Source: Rostrohypoxylon terebratum
Taxonomy: Eukaryota > Ascomycota > Sordariomycetes > Xylariales > Hypoxylaceae
Direction of reading: 5' to 3'
Length of the DNA: 64,000 nucleotides
Assembly (NCBI GenBank): GCA_022497145.1
Contig: MU385899.1
Location: 62,001 to 126,000, forward strand
Shown here: piece after piece, positions 11,553 through 21,476 of the stretch
Layout: the number at the start of each line of letters is the position of its first letter
Position numbering within the stretch: the stretch's first letter is position 1
The notes under the pieces: model-generated
The model's input: only the letters and a program-made list of their open reading frames with translations
Told to the model about the DNA's origin: nothing
Databases searched by the model: none
Position numbers and translations under genes: made by a program

Positions 11553-12800
11553 TTTTTTTTTTGGTATGCATGGGAGTATTTAGCATGGGACATGGGACAT
11601 GGGGCATGGGTTGGGAATCTTTTCCATTATTTTTTGCAGTACATAGTAGCATTCTGATTCATTCCCAACGTACTATGTAACACTGTACTGTACCCTACTA
11701 CTAGGTACCTATTAGTCGATTACTTCGCCCTTTTCTGATTTCTTACCCCCCTTTCCTCATTACATTACCTCTCTTGGCCTAAATAGATCCAGAAGTGTAC
11801 AAGAGGCATACATAATCCACATCGTCTCCTACTCATCTGTGCTAGCAATCGAGGTAGCGAACAGGGGCTGGAGATGGTAGATTCTTTGTATTATGCTATG
11901 TAGGTAGTCATAATACATGCCTACATTGTCATACCATTTTATCTAGCTACTATTACCAGGACTACCTCAAGCTAGTCCTAGGTCCTACCTACCTAATACC
12001 ACATATACTACCACATATACCACATATGCTACTACATACACATACTACATCATACTACACTACTTACACTACTACACTTTGCCCTGTGCCTACATAATAC
12101 TTTTCTTTTTTTTCTTTTTTTGCTGACAAGGCGGGAATTTTATTTATCATTCGAGCCCTACCCGTTCGAACAACCTTATTCAAAGCTTCCCGTCCCTTTT
12201 CTTCTTCTTCTCTTTCGCTCGAGCCTCCTACATACCCTAGCAACTTGACAGGGTTCCTATTATTGGTCTGATCATCCTGGAGACTCGAAGCAGCAACAAA
12301 AACTAACGAGACCCATCTATTCTTACCCAGCCCAGCCTGGTTGACAATTGATTGTTTTATTTCCTTCCTCTCATTTTTTCTTCTTCTAAATTATAAGGAA
12401 GCACTCAAGGCAAAATAAGACTTCCCTGGGGTCATAATAACGCCTCTTATCCTTTCGACCCGTTCGACCCGGAGAGTCTTCTTTAAGCTTCTTCTTAAGG
12501 TTGATTTGATTTGTGCCGTCAGCTTCAGCTTCAGCTCCAGCTCCAAGACCCCCAAATAGCTATTACCGAGCTGTTTCGTTTTCAGCCCCGGCTCACCCTT
12601 TTCCCGCACCGTCACGAAGCTGCGCCTTCTTAACTCCATCGGCTTTGGGATATCTTCTTTTCGTCCATTCATTCACTCATTCGCTCACTAATTCTCACCA
12701 TACTCCCCGGGCTTTGTATAACTATCGCGGTTAGGCTATCTTGTATATAAATAAGCGCACGGGACCGAAACGGACCTCGTTTTGTTCCGCAAATCTTCGA

Positions 12801-12833
12801 ATGAGTACACGAATAGCCGAATCACAATCCTAG
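12801..12833 (+). promoter_or_regulatory. Short upstream ORF in the G-alpha leader
   Basis: An ATG at 12801 opens a ten-codon frame (MSTRIAESQS) ending in TAG at 12831-12833, 55 nt before the main start. It would lie in the mRNA leader if transcription begins in the pyrimidine-rich stretch farther upstream. A regulatory effect is inference; the transcription start is not known. Confidence 0.4.
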
Positions 12834-12888
12834 GCATAGAGTCCCTCGTACACATATACATCCGCGCACATCCGCACACATCGCCACC

Positions 12889-14350
12889 ATGTGTTTCGGC
12901 AGCAGGAAAAAGAGCGAGGAGGGCAATGCCCGGTCGCGGGAGTTGGACAAGATCATCCGACAAGATGAGAAGAGAATGTCGCGAGAAGTCAAGCTACTCT
13001 TGCTAGGTACGTACCTGGTGTTTCTCCTTTGCGAAATTATCATCTACTTCCCTGTGTCTCATCTAGCGGGACACCGCATCTAACTTCGGAACTTTCGCAT
13101 AGGTGCCGGAGAGTCGGGCAAGTCAACGGTGCTGAAACAGATGAAATTGATTTACGCGCAAGGCTTCAGTAAAACGGAAAAGTTGGAATGGAAGCCGGTT
13201 GTGTTCAATAACGTCGTCCAATCCATGCGCGTCATCTTCGACGCCATGTCCGATTACTCTATTGAATTTGAGAATAAAGATAACGAGGTACGTGGCCATG
13301 TTTTATTGAAATTGGATGGAATATGGATATGAATTTCCGGGAGGCTCCGAGACATGACTACCTACTACCTACTACACACTACATCCTAGCCTACCTAGTA
13401 GCTGGTAGCTAGTAGGTATCTCTGTTGGCGGACTTGAATTGCTGACTCGGAACTTCAAAGAAAAATCAAGCCCTGCTCCTTGTCGATACCGAAATATCAC
13501 CACACGAGTCTCTTCCCCCAGATTATCTCGCTCCTGTCAAAGCCCTCTGGGCCGATGGAGGTGTTCAAAAGGCTATCCTCAAGGGTAACGAATACGCCCT
13601 TCATGATAACTTAGCATAGTGCGTAAAAACTAGGCCCAGTCTGCCATCTTAGCATAACTAATTTCTTGAAGCTTTTGCGAAGATGCCGACCGCATATGGG
13701 CGGCCGATTACGTTCCTACCGACCAAGATCTTCTCCGATCACGGTTAAGAACGACTGGTATTACCGAGACTATCTTCGACCTAGGCCAATTGACGTATCG
13801 AATGTTCGATGTTGGTGGTCAGAGATCCGAGCGGAAAAAGTGGATTCATTGCTTTGAAAATGTCACTTGCTTGTTGTTCCTCGTCGCCATTAGCGGTTAC
13901 GATCAATGTTTGGTTGAAGATAAAGACGGCGTGAGTCAAGCTAGATTCCGAGAATTGGCAGTCTAGAACGCTACCGCGACGGCCAAGCTAACTACTACCC
14001 CACAGAACCAAATGAACGAAGCCCTCATGCTTTGGGAGTCAATCGCGAACTCTCATTGGTTCACCAAATCCGCCCTCATCCTCTTCCTTAACAAGATGGA
14101 TCTCTTCAAAGAGAAGATCGCCACAAGCCCTATAACGGCCCACGGTTTCGTCGACTACCAAGGCCCGCCAGACGATTACAAGCAAGCGAGCAAGTACTTC
14201 ATGGACAAGTTCAGGGCCTTGAACCGAAATCCCGAGAAAGAGATCTACGGACATTTCACGAACGCCACGGACACGAACTTGCTCAAGATTACGATGGGCT
14301 CGGTGCAGGACATGATCATTCAGCGCAATTTGAAGCAGCTGATACTGTGA
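12889..14350 (+). CDS. gna-2: Heterotrimeric G-protein alpha subunit, fungal group II (GNA-2 type)
   Basis: Five exons (12889-13006, 13103-13287, 13461-13618, 13672-13930, 14006-14350) give 354 residues, the normal G-alpha length. It binds and hydrolyses GTP and relays receptor signals at the plasma membrane. Visible motifs: GAGESGKST (residues 40-48), switch I RLRTTGIT with catalytic Arg180, DVGGQRSERKKW with Gln204, and NKMD (269-272); residue numbers agree with mammalian Gi-alpha. The last guanine-binding loop reads TNATDT rather than the usual TCAT. The N-terminus MCFGSRKK lacks Gly2, so N-myristoylation is not possible, while Cys2 could be acylated. The C-terminus ends NLKQLIL, without the pertussis-toxin cysteine. 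MCFG is the signature of group II fungal alphas. The start has a strong context (CGCCACCATGT). Confidence 0.95.
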
Positions 14351-16584
14351 GTCGCCTGCTTCTGCACATGGTTTTTTCCGAATCCAGCCCTGCGAAATCG
14401 AACCTGGCCATACCGTAAATCCCAAGGGGTCTCCAGGTTGGCCAGCGATTTTGCGGTTGGCTTCGAAACAATAGGATATAAACAGGCAGTGCGGCTGAAC
14501 ATTTCGAAGCATATAGCAATATTTTCCGCGCTCTTTCTGTAGCCGTGCGATTACTGGTCCCCACGACGACGCGAAGCGGGCCTTCCCATCCGGTGTGCAC
14601 CGTTGCAACCGCTACCGCAACAACCAAATACACTATGTTCGCTGCCATTACTCTCCAGAAATTCGATTAAAGCGTGGGCTAGCCGAGAACATGGCCGAGG
14701 TGCCCGAGACGGCCGATTCACTATGCTCGGAAGCGTAGATTGCACTAGCAGTAGCCTTGGAAAAATAGGGGACGCTCCTTGGAAGCCCCAGGGGACGAAC
14801 ATTGACCGCGGATAGCCAACTTGGAGTTCTCCTGGGGTCGGCGTTTACAATACATTGGACGAATTTACAATCTTTCCGACACGATACGGTTCTTCATTTT
14901 TTTTTTATAGTTATGATGCTGGATACCATGATGTATTTTTTTTTCTAATTCGCGTTCGAAGATTTACGGAGACGAGCTGATGAATGGGAGAAGCCAAGTA
15001 CGATACCAACTATTCATACATAAAGTAGGTAGATCAGATAGGGGGTCGAATATCGAGGCCAGCGGTGGAACTTGACCATCGCCTGGGTTAAAGGTCCACC
15101 GCAAAGCTGTCCATGTAAAAATAATTGATCGAAAGTAAATATATCTAATTTTGAGAAACTTCCGGTACTACCTAGTATGTTAGGTATGAATACCTAGGGC
15201 CTAGGGCCTAGGACCTAGATACTTACCTAGGACTTACCTGGGTCCCATCTAGATGGATTTCCGTAAGGGCCTGAACTAAGCAGAGAGCCATAGTTGAATT
15301 CGGGATCATGCAGCACAACAACAGTTCCAGCGGAATGGTTTGTGGGACATGTTTGGGCCTAGACGGGTTGCGGCAGCGGACTTTAAATTCTGCTAGAGTT
15401 TTTCCATGATCCTAAGGTCGAATGACGCGCATTGGTAGGTGTGATCGCGGGGAGTAAACTGGATGGCTGTAGCACAGACTCGCGGCTAGATACATTACTA
15501 TTGATGATCATGAGGATCGTGAGTTTATTTTAAGGTTGGTTTTTTTGAGGGGGTGTATGTATTTAGTATGGTGTGTATTTTAGTGTAGGTACAATGTATT
15601 CCGAGCTGCTGTTTGCGGCTACTATTTGTAGTATAGACATGGATGTATTGAGAGTCATTTTATGAAATGAATCTTACAAGTTCAAATGTTCTTCATGAAT
15701 TCATTAGGTACTGTTTTAACACTAGATCTAAGATCTAAGATTCATAATATAGGTAGGTAGTAGGTAAAAAGAACAGAACGCCCGCTCTTACCTTTATTAA
15801 AGTTACTCGTTGCCATATCATCTATCGGTTTCTTTCGTTGGCGAAGTAATACATAGTAATAGCAACTAAAGAATTAAGGTAATAAAGTTAGGTTATGACA
15901 CGTGGGGAAATATTTTAGTAAAGGTTTCTTATACCGAAACCAGCTTAGTCGAGTTAAGCCGTCAACCCTGTCAACCGAACGAGATCTACCTGGCCAATTG
16001 CCTCGAATGTAATTAGCCACTGCCGATTGACCAATGATAGTCAATCTCAAGCCCCCTAGATAGCGATCAACCTGGCAACAGGGAAACAACAAGCTCGTTA
16101 TTGACATCAGCCTGTTAACTGGTTAACTGAGATCATCAAATACGTGTGTAAGGAAGCAGCGTTCCAGTTCTCATATTGGTATTGAGTTTCTTCCCCCCCT
16201 TTTTATTCTTTATCCTTTACACAATCACAATTAACTCAGTTACTCACATCGCACACTGACTACCGAGTTGATAATATCTAATAATCAAATCTGCATCGAC
16301 TTTTGACGAGTGTTGTATTCGCTTCGTGTCTCACGATTAAAGGATTCACCATTGTTCACTGTACCCGGAAGTGCACCCAAGCGAAACCGGTCGCTTCTTT
16401 ACCGCCGTCTATCATATATATTGGGAACATAGAACTTCAAAGCTTCTCTCCCAAATTTTCATACCTCGAAAGTTGTCTCAATTTGTATCGCGATCGTGGG
16501 ACATTTTTTTTTGGAGTTCCTCCAAAGTGAGCTTGAACCCTCTACATTCTCACCAGATGACAGACCATCGACCACATATCCAAC
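14351..16584. other. Intergenic region and beta-glucosidase promoter/leader
   Basis: The left part is the G-alpha 3' flank with A/T tracts near 14898-14944. Around 15191-15240 there is a dense palindromic CCTAGG-type repeat. From about 16180 on, C/T-rich tracts such as CCCCCCTTTTTATTC mark the promoter or leader of the beta-glucosidase gene. No additional gene is supported. Confidence 0.5.
15190..15240. repeat. CCTAGG-type palindromic repeat cluster
   Basis: Successive CCTAGGGCCTAGGGCCTAGGAC-like units run into ACTTACCTAGG units. Related words recur at about 11970-12000, 32583-32601, 42990-43022 and 63708-63722. Confidence 0.8.
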
Positions 16585-16673
16585 ATGGCAGAATTCAAAC
16601 CAGACAACCCCCGGATATCCCAGGGCCAGGCAGTTCTACCACAACAACCTCAACAACTTTCTCGGTGGGCTAA
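16557..16673 (+). promoter_or_regulatory. Upstream ORF overlapping the beta-glucosidase start
   Basis: An ATG 28 nt before the main start opens a 38-codon frame that ends at TAA 16671-16673, inside the first coding exon and out of frame. If it is in the mRNA, ribosomes must scan past it to make the enzyme. Transcription could also start downstream of it. Confidence 0.4.
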
Positions 16674-19328
16674 AATGCAGGAACGCTTCCCCATCTTGCA
16701 AAGAAAGAGAGGCGTTGCTCTCGTAATCGCTATCGTGGTGTTGCCTTTATTCGGCCTACTAGGCCTCCTTGCCCTACGGAATCGAGGCGGTAATGGTAGC
16801 AGTTCTGCGGGCGGAGCTGGTAGCACAGGTCTTGTCACGGATGATACGTATTTCTACGGTCAATCTGAGCCTGTCTATCCCTCGCGTAAGTAGGATAATA
16901 TGAATCATGAAACCGTACTTCTAGATGGATTGGTGAAAACTGATATACGTATATAGCACAAATGACGGGTACCGGAGCATGGGCCAATGCTTACACCAAG
17001 GCCTCCAATTTTGTCAAGCAACTAACGACCGAGGAGAAGGTTAGCCTCGCTTCCGGCGTTTCTTCATCGACTGGAAGCTCCGGTACGTTGAACGGGTGTT
17101 CGGGAAACATAGGCGCAATACCTCGAATGAATTTTTCGGGTTTCTGTCTCAACGACGCCGGCCAAGGAGTTCGTGGCACAGATTTCGTCAGCGGATTCCC
17201 AAGCGGTCTTCATGTCGCCGCTAGCTGGAACAAGGCCCTAGCGCGAAGCCGTGCCGAGAGCATGGGTCTTGAATTCAGAGTCAAAGGTGTCCAGATCCAT
17301 CTCGGACCAGTTGTTGGCCCACTCGGCCGAGTGGCACGCGGCGGTCGGAATTGGGAGGGCTTCTCACCTGACCCATATCTGTCTGGTGCACTCGTCTCGG
17401 AAACCGTACAGGGTATTCAATCTCAGGGAGTTATCACCAGCACAAAGGCAAAGTCAGTCCACATATATAACCAGAATTTAGCTAACCGATCGTGTAGCAT
17501 TTCATTGGCAATGAACAAGAGACAAATCGACAGCCCACTGGTGATGTCGAGTCCGTCTCGGCCAACATCGATGATCAAACCCTGCATGAACTTTACCTAT
17601 GGTGAGACCGTCATTCTGGATCTAGTTATAGAGGAAAATAGCTGACAAGGCCTCAGGCCCTTCCAAGATGCTGTCAAAGCCGGTACGGCCAATGTTATGT
17701 GTTCGTACAATCGAGTGAACAATTCGTATTCTTGCGCGAACAGTAAACTCCAAAACGGTATCCTCAAGACGGAGCTAGGTTTTCAAGGAGCCATCACCTC
17801 AGATTGGGGTGCCATGCACGCTGGCGTCGCGTCGGCTGAGGCTGGAATGGATATGGTAATGCCAAACTCTGACTTATGGGGTGATAATCTCACGAAAGCC
17901 GTCAACAATGGATCGGTTACCGAAGATCGTATAAATGATATGGCAACACGAATCATGGCCGGTTACTATCAGCTAGGACAGGACCAAGGCTTCCCCGATC
18001 CTGGTATCGGTATGCCTGCTGATTTGACCAAACCCCATGACATCGTGGACGCGAGAAACATATCGTCTCGACAGATCTTACTAGATGGTGCCATCGAGGG
18101 CCATGTCCTCCTTAAGAATAAAAACAACACTCTGCCGCTAAAGAAGCCAAAGATGTTGTCCGTATTTGGCTATTCCGCCAAGAGTCCCGACCAGTGGAAC
18201 TATAAATCGAACGGCGGAGTCGCTGCGTGGACTTTTGGGGGCGAGTCATCTTACCTCGGACGTGATACAGCCGCTGGTTTCTCGGGCCATTACTACGAAG
18301 CCTTCTCAGATATAGCTCCTAACGGGACACTAATTTGCGGTGGCGGTTCCGGCGCCGTAACACCCGCTTCCATTAGCTCACCATTTGACGCCCTAAATGC
18401 TCGCGCTCTAGACGACCGTACTGCCGTGTTCTGGGATTTCTTCAGCCCCGACCCGGATGTTGCTGCTGCGTCCGACGCATGCCTCGTCATCGTCAATGCA
18501 TTCGCAAGTGAAGGATACGATCGCCCAAATCTACGAGACGATTATACAGACGGACTGATCCGCCACGTAGCAGACCAGTGTAACAATACCGTCGTTATCT
18601 TTCACAATGCCGGTATCCGACTTGTAGACCAATGGATCGATCACCCTAACGTGACAGCCTTGATATTCGCGCACTTGCCTGGCGAAGCATCCGGACGAGC
18701 GCTCGTTTCACTCCTTTACGGAGAATCAAACCCGTCTGGCAAGCTGCCTTTTACAATCGCTCGCAACGAATCCGACTACGATGGATTTGCGGGACCGGAT
18801 CTTCCCTCTGGCCAATTTGAAAAGTTCCCGCAATCTAATTTCAGCGCCCAGGGCGTGTACATCGACTACCGCCACTTCGATCTCAAAAATATCACGCCGC
18901 GATACGAATTCGGATTTGGCTTGAGCTACACTACATTTGAATATTCGAACCTACAAGTCACAAAGCAAAACGGAACAAATACGGACGAATATCCCACCGG
19001 TGTGGTCCGCGAGGGTGGACAAGAAGACCTATGGGACATAGTGGCGACGGTTAACGCGACGATTCGAAATAGCGGTGACGTGGATGGTGCCGAGATCGCG
19101 CAGCTGTACGTGGGTATCCCAAATGCGCCCACGAAACAGCTTCGCGGTTTCGAGAAGCCGACATTGAATACGTCAGCTACGGCGATAGTCGGGTTCGAAC
19201 TTACAAGGCGCGATTTCAGCATCTGGGATGTGGTGGCTCAGAGGTGGCGCCTGCAGCCAGGAGAGTATGGCGTTTTTGTGGGAGGAAGCAGCAGGGATTT
19301 GCCTTTGACCGCGACGTTGACGATTTGA
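16585..19328 (+). CDS. Membrane-anchored GH3 beta-glucosidase
   Basis: Four exons (16585-16885, 16957-17447, 17498-17601, 17657-19328) encode about 855 residues. The enzyme hydrolyses terminal beta-glucosides such as cellobiose. A cytosolic N-terminus of about 45 residues precedes one membrane helix (VALVIAIVVLPLFGLLGLLAL), making a type II protein like fungal BglE enzymes. The GH3 barrel shows LNDAGQGVRGTDFVSGFPSG, GRNWEGFSPDPYLSG, TKHFIGNEQE with the substrate-binding Lys-His, and the nucleophile Asp348 in TSDWGAMHAG. The C-terminal domains include GEASGRALVSLLYGESNPSGKLPFT and the fibronectin-III-like end ELTRRDFSIWD. Stop codons between exons 2 and 4 look like decay but are removed by two introns; the first (17448-17497) needs a GC donor, supported by the motif it restores. 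The start ATG has an A at -3. Confidence 0.9.
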
Positions 19329-21476
19329 TGGCTTGCACTAAGGGAAAAGGGGAAAGAGATGAGTGATAAGGGATATGGCACGGCAAGGGTACATAGTAAT
19401 GATAAGGACATGAAAAGGGTATGGCTAGGTGTATGGACATATCATACCGCACGAGATTGACTGTTACATTGTGGCTACGGGGAAATCAGGATAATGCAGC
19501 TAGGTAACGGCTGTTAATGCAATGAGATGATGGCATCAGCGCGTCGGAGCCATGAACCTGGTCTATCAAATGGGAGACCAGCTGAAGTTTACCCACCCAG
19601 AAGAGTGGCTGTTGAAGTGGCAATGGCGCTGTGACTTACTCAGGCACATCTGCGTTCGGACGACACTCGGAAATATTACTTTTTCACGTGTCACGTACAA
19701 GGTGGCCCTCGGGAAGGAAGTTCATCTGTAAGTCTATGAGGGGACACCATCCACGAATGCTGAAGAATTGCGCCCACAACGCTGACGATTCTAAGTTAAA
19801 CGGCTGCTAGTAGCTGGAGGTCTTCGTCGACGGGATATCGGAGGTACAAGCTATGGCTTACCGAAATACAATCAGTGAATCATTAGCGGACGCCTTCGTT
19901 CAGCCTCATTGGCGGGTCGGGAAATTTCCTAGCTACTGACGTCTTCCTCCCACACTTGCCCCCCAAGGTCCCCACGCATCCCTTCACATGCAGACAGTGG
20001 TAATGGCAGCCCTTGCCGACCGCTTTTCTTTTCCATCTGGAAAGTTTCCAAGTTAGCTGGGACGAATCGGAGCGAGGCAAGCGAACGCCTTCACGCATGG
20101 AGATAGGTATGCGATGTGGAGACGTATTATCTATATTGCCCTTGAGCCAATGGAAACTCCCGATCGCCTAGATGATAGCTCCTAGCTTGTATCGGCTTGG
20201 CCCCTGTTGTGACGAGAACGTACGTATGCGTATGTGAGTCTCTCCTCGGTGCTTTTTTTCAGCCTCGCCGCCGGGGGTCTCACCGATATTTCATCTGGTT
20301 CGGCACCGTACAATCTATAAGCCTTCTAGAAAAACCCGTGGGCTGTTTTGATCAACGATGGGCTCGTTTTATTTGCCTGGTAGGTTACTCGGATGCAACG
20401 ACGTTAGCACTAGACAGTCTAGACTTATCATTAGATATAACCAACTTATATCCGCCGACGTTATCCATGGCCAATTTACAGCAAACGGCCCGCCCTTAGA
20501 TGGCTGCGTGCCAAGAAGCTGGGCGTACGATCAAAGCTGGGGATAGTAAGATTAGGTAGTGTCAAGACACTAGATAGCTACCTACCTACAAATCAAGTTC
20601 TAGCAGATACTGCATCGTCAACTGGGGCGGCGTGGCGGCACCTTTGCTGTACCGAACTCCTCGGAGTTGGTTGCTTGACATGAATAACAAATTGGCCAGG
20701 GTGAGAAATAAGAAGTTGGCAAGATCTTCTGAGGTTTTCATCAGTTAATTTATCTCATCTCGTTTTTCGCCTACACGCCTACACCACACCACCATTTCCT
20801 CACTTTTTCTCACCATCCCTCGTACTTGTACTACCACTACCCATCGCCCCATTGACCAATCCCTGTCTAATGTTTCCCTTCTTCCCGGCTCGAGCTATGG
20901 ATCGTCGATCGCCCAGTCCAGACCAATAATCTACCGCCGGTGCTTAGATCCTTAGACGTTAGTAACAACGGCGATTGGGGGTCGGTCCTTAGACTTAAAC
21001 ACTTTCCCTGGGTGAACCTTCGAAGCTAGGGAAAGATAATTGCCAGCACTTCCTTTCGAAGGGGTTAGAGAAAACAAAGGCTCACCCCGCGGGAGTCGTC
21101 GCCGTCACATCACTAACCTACCTGTAAGGCAGTGCGTATCCGAAACATACACTTTGCGCATCTAGTAATAACTTACGATCCCCAGTGTCTAAGACACGTT
21201 TCTCCTTTCCCGAGGTCTCTGGCTGGATCGCCTAGATATTCCCGCTTTACCCAGGACCCAGGTACTCGACCTGCACGTGAGGACATGAAATCTCCGGTTC
21301 TTGGGATCGGTGGCAGCCAAGACTAGGAGACCTCTCTTATCGGTCTCGGCTTGGTCGGGTGACGTACACTACGCGATATACCGCGCCCCTATAACTCCGC
21401 ACCTACAGTGCTAGCAAGTGTCCGAGGCATAGGCTTCTCGCCTAGTAGCAGCTATATACCTAGTACGCTAGCCCAT
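19329..21476. other. Intergenic region between beta-glucosidase and Zn2Cys6 gene
   Basis: Short open frames at 19883-20098 (minus) and 20197-20499 (plus) show no motif. From about 20750 the sequence becomes C/T- and CACC-rich, consistent with promoter and leader of the downstream regulator. Nothing else is supported. Confidence 0.5.

Larger units (their letters stand above)
4379..12888. other. 8.5-kb gene-poor, repeat-rich region
   Basis: No ORF here carries a family motif I recognise. The longest open frames (4702-5025 plus, 6660-6968 plus, 6978-7292 plus, 6113-6427 minus, 10335-10583 plus) are near chance length, several start at non-ATG codons, and none joins to neighbours through credible splice sites. 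The region is rich in TAC/CTA words and in many short tandem repeats (listed separately). The final 700 bases (about 12100-12888) look different: C/T-rich tracts typical of a fungal promoter and leader, belonging to the G-alpha gene. Confidence 0.6.

Noticed and set aside
14039..14648. Minus ORFs of 189 and 110 codons overlapping the G-alpha last exon
   Set aside because: No motif, no conserved start, explained as shadow of the coding exon.
17448..17696. Stops and frame changes in the beta-glucosidase that look like a pseudogene
   Set aside because: Two short introns (17448-17497 and 17602-17656) remove all of them and restore conserved GH3 motifs.
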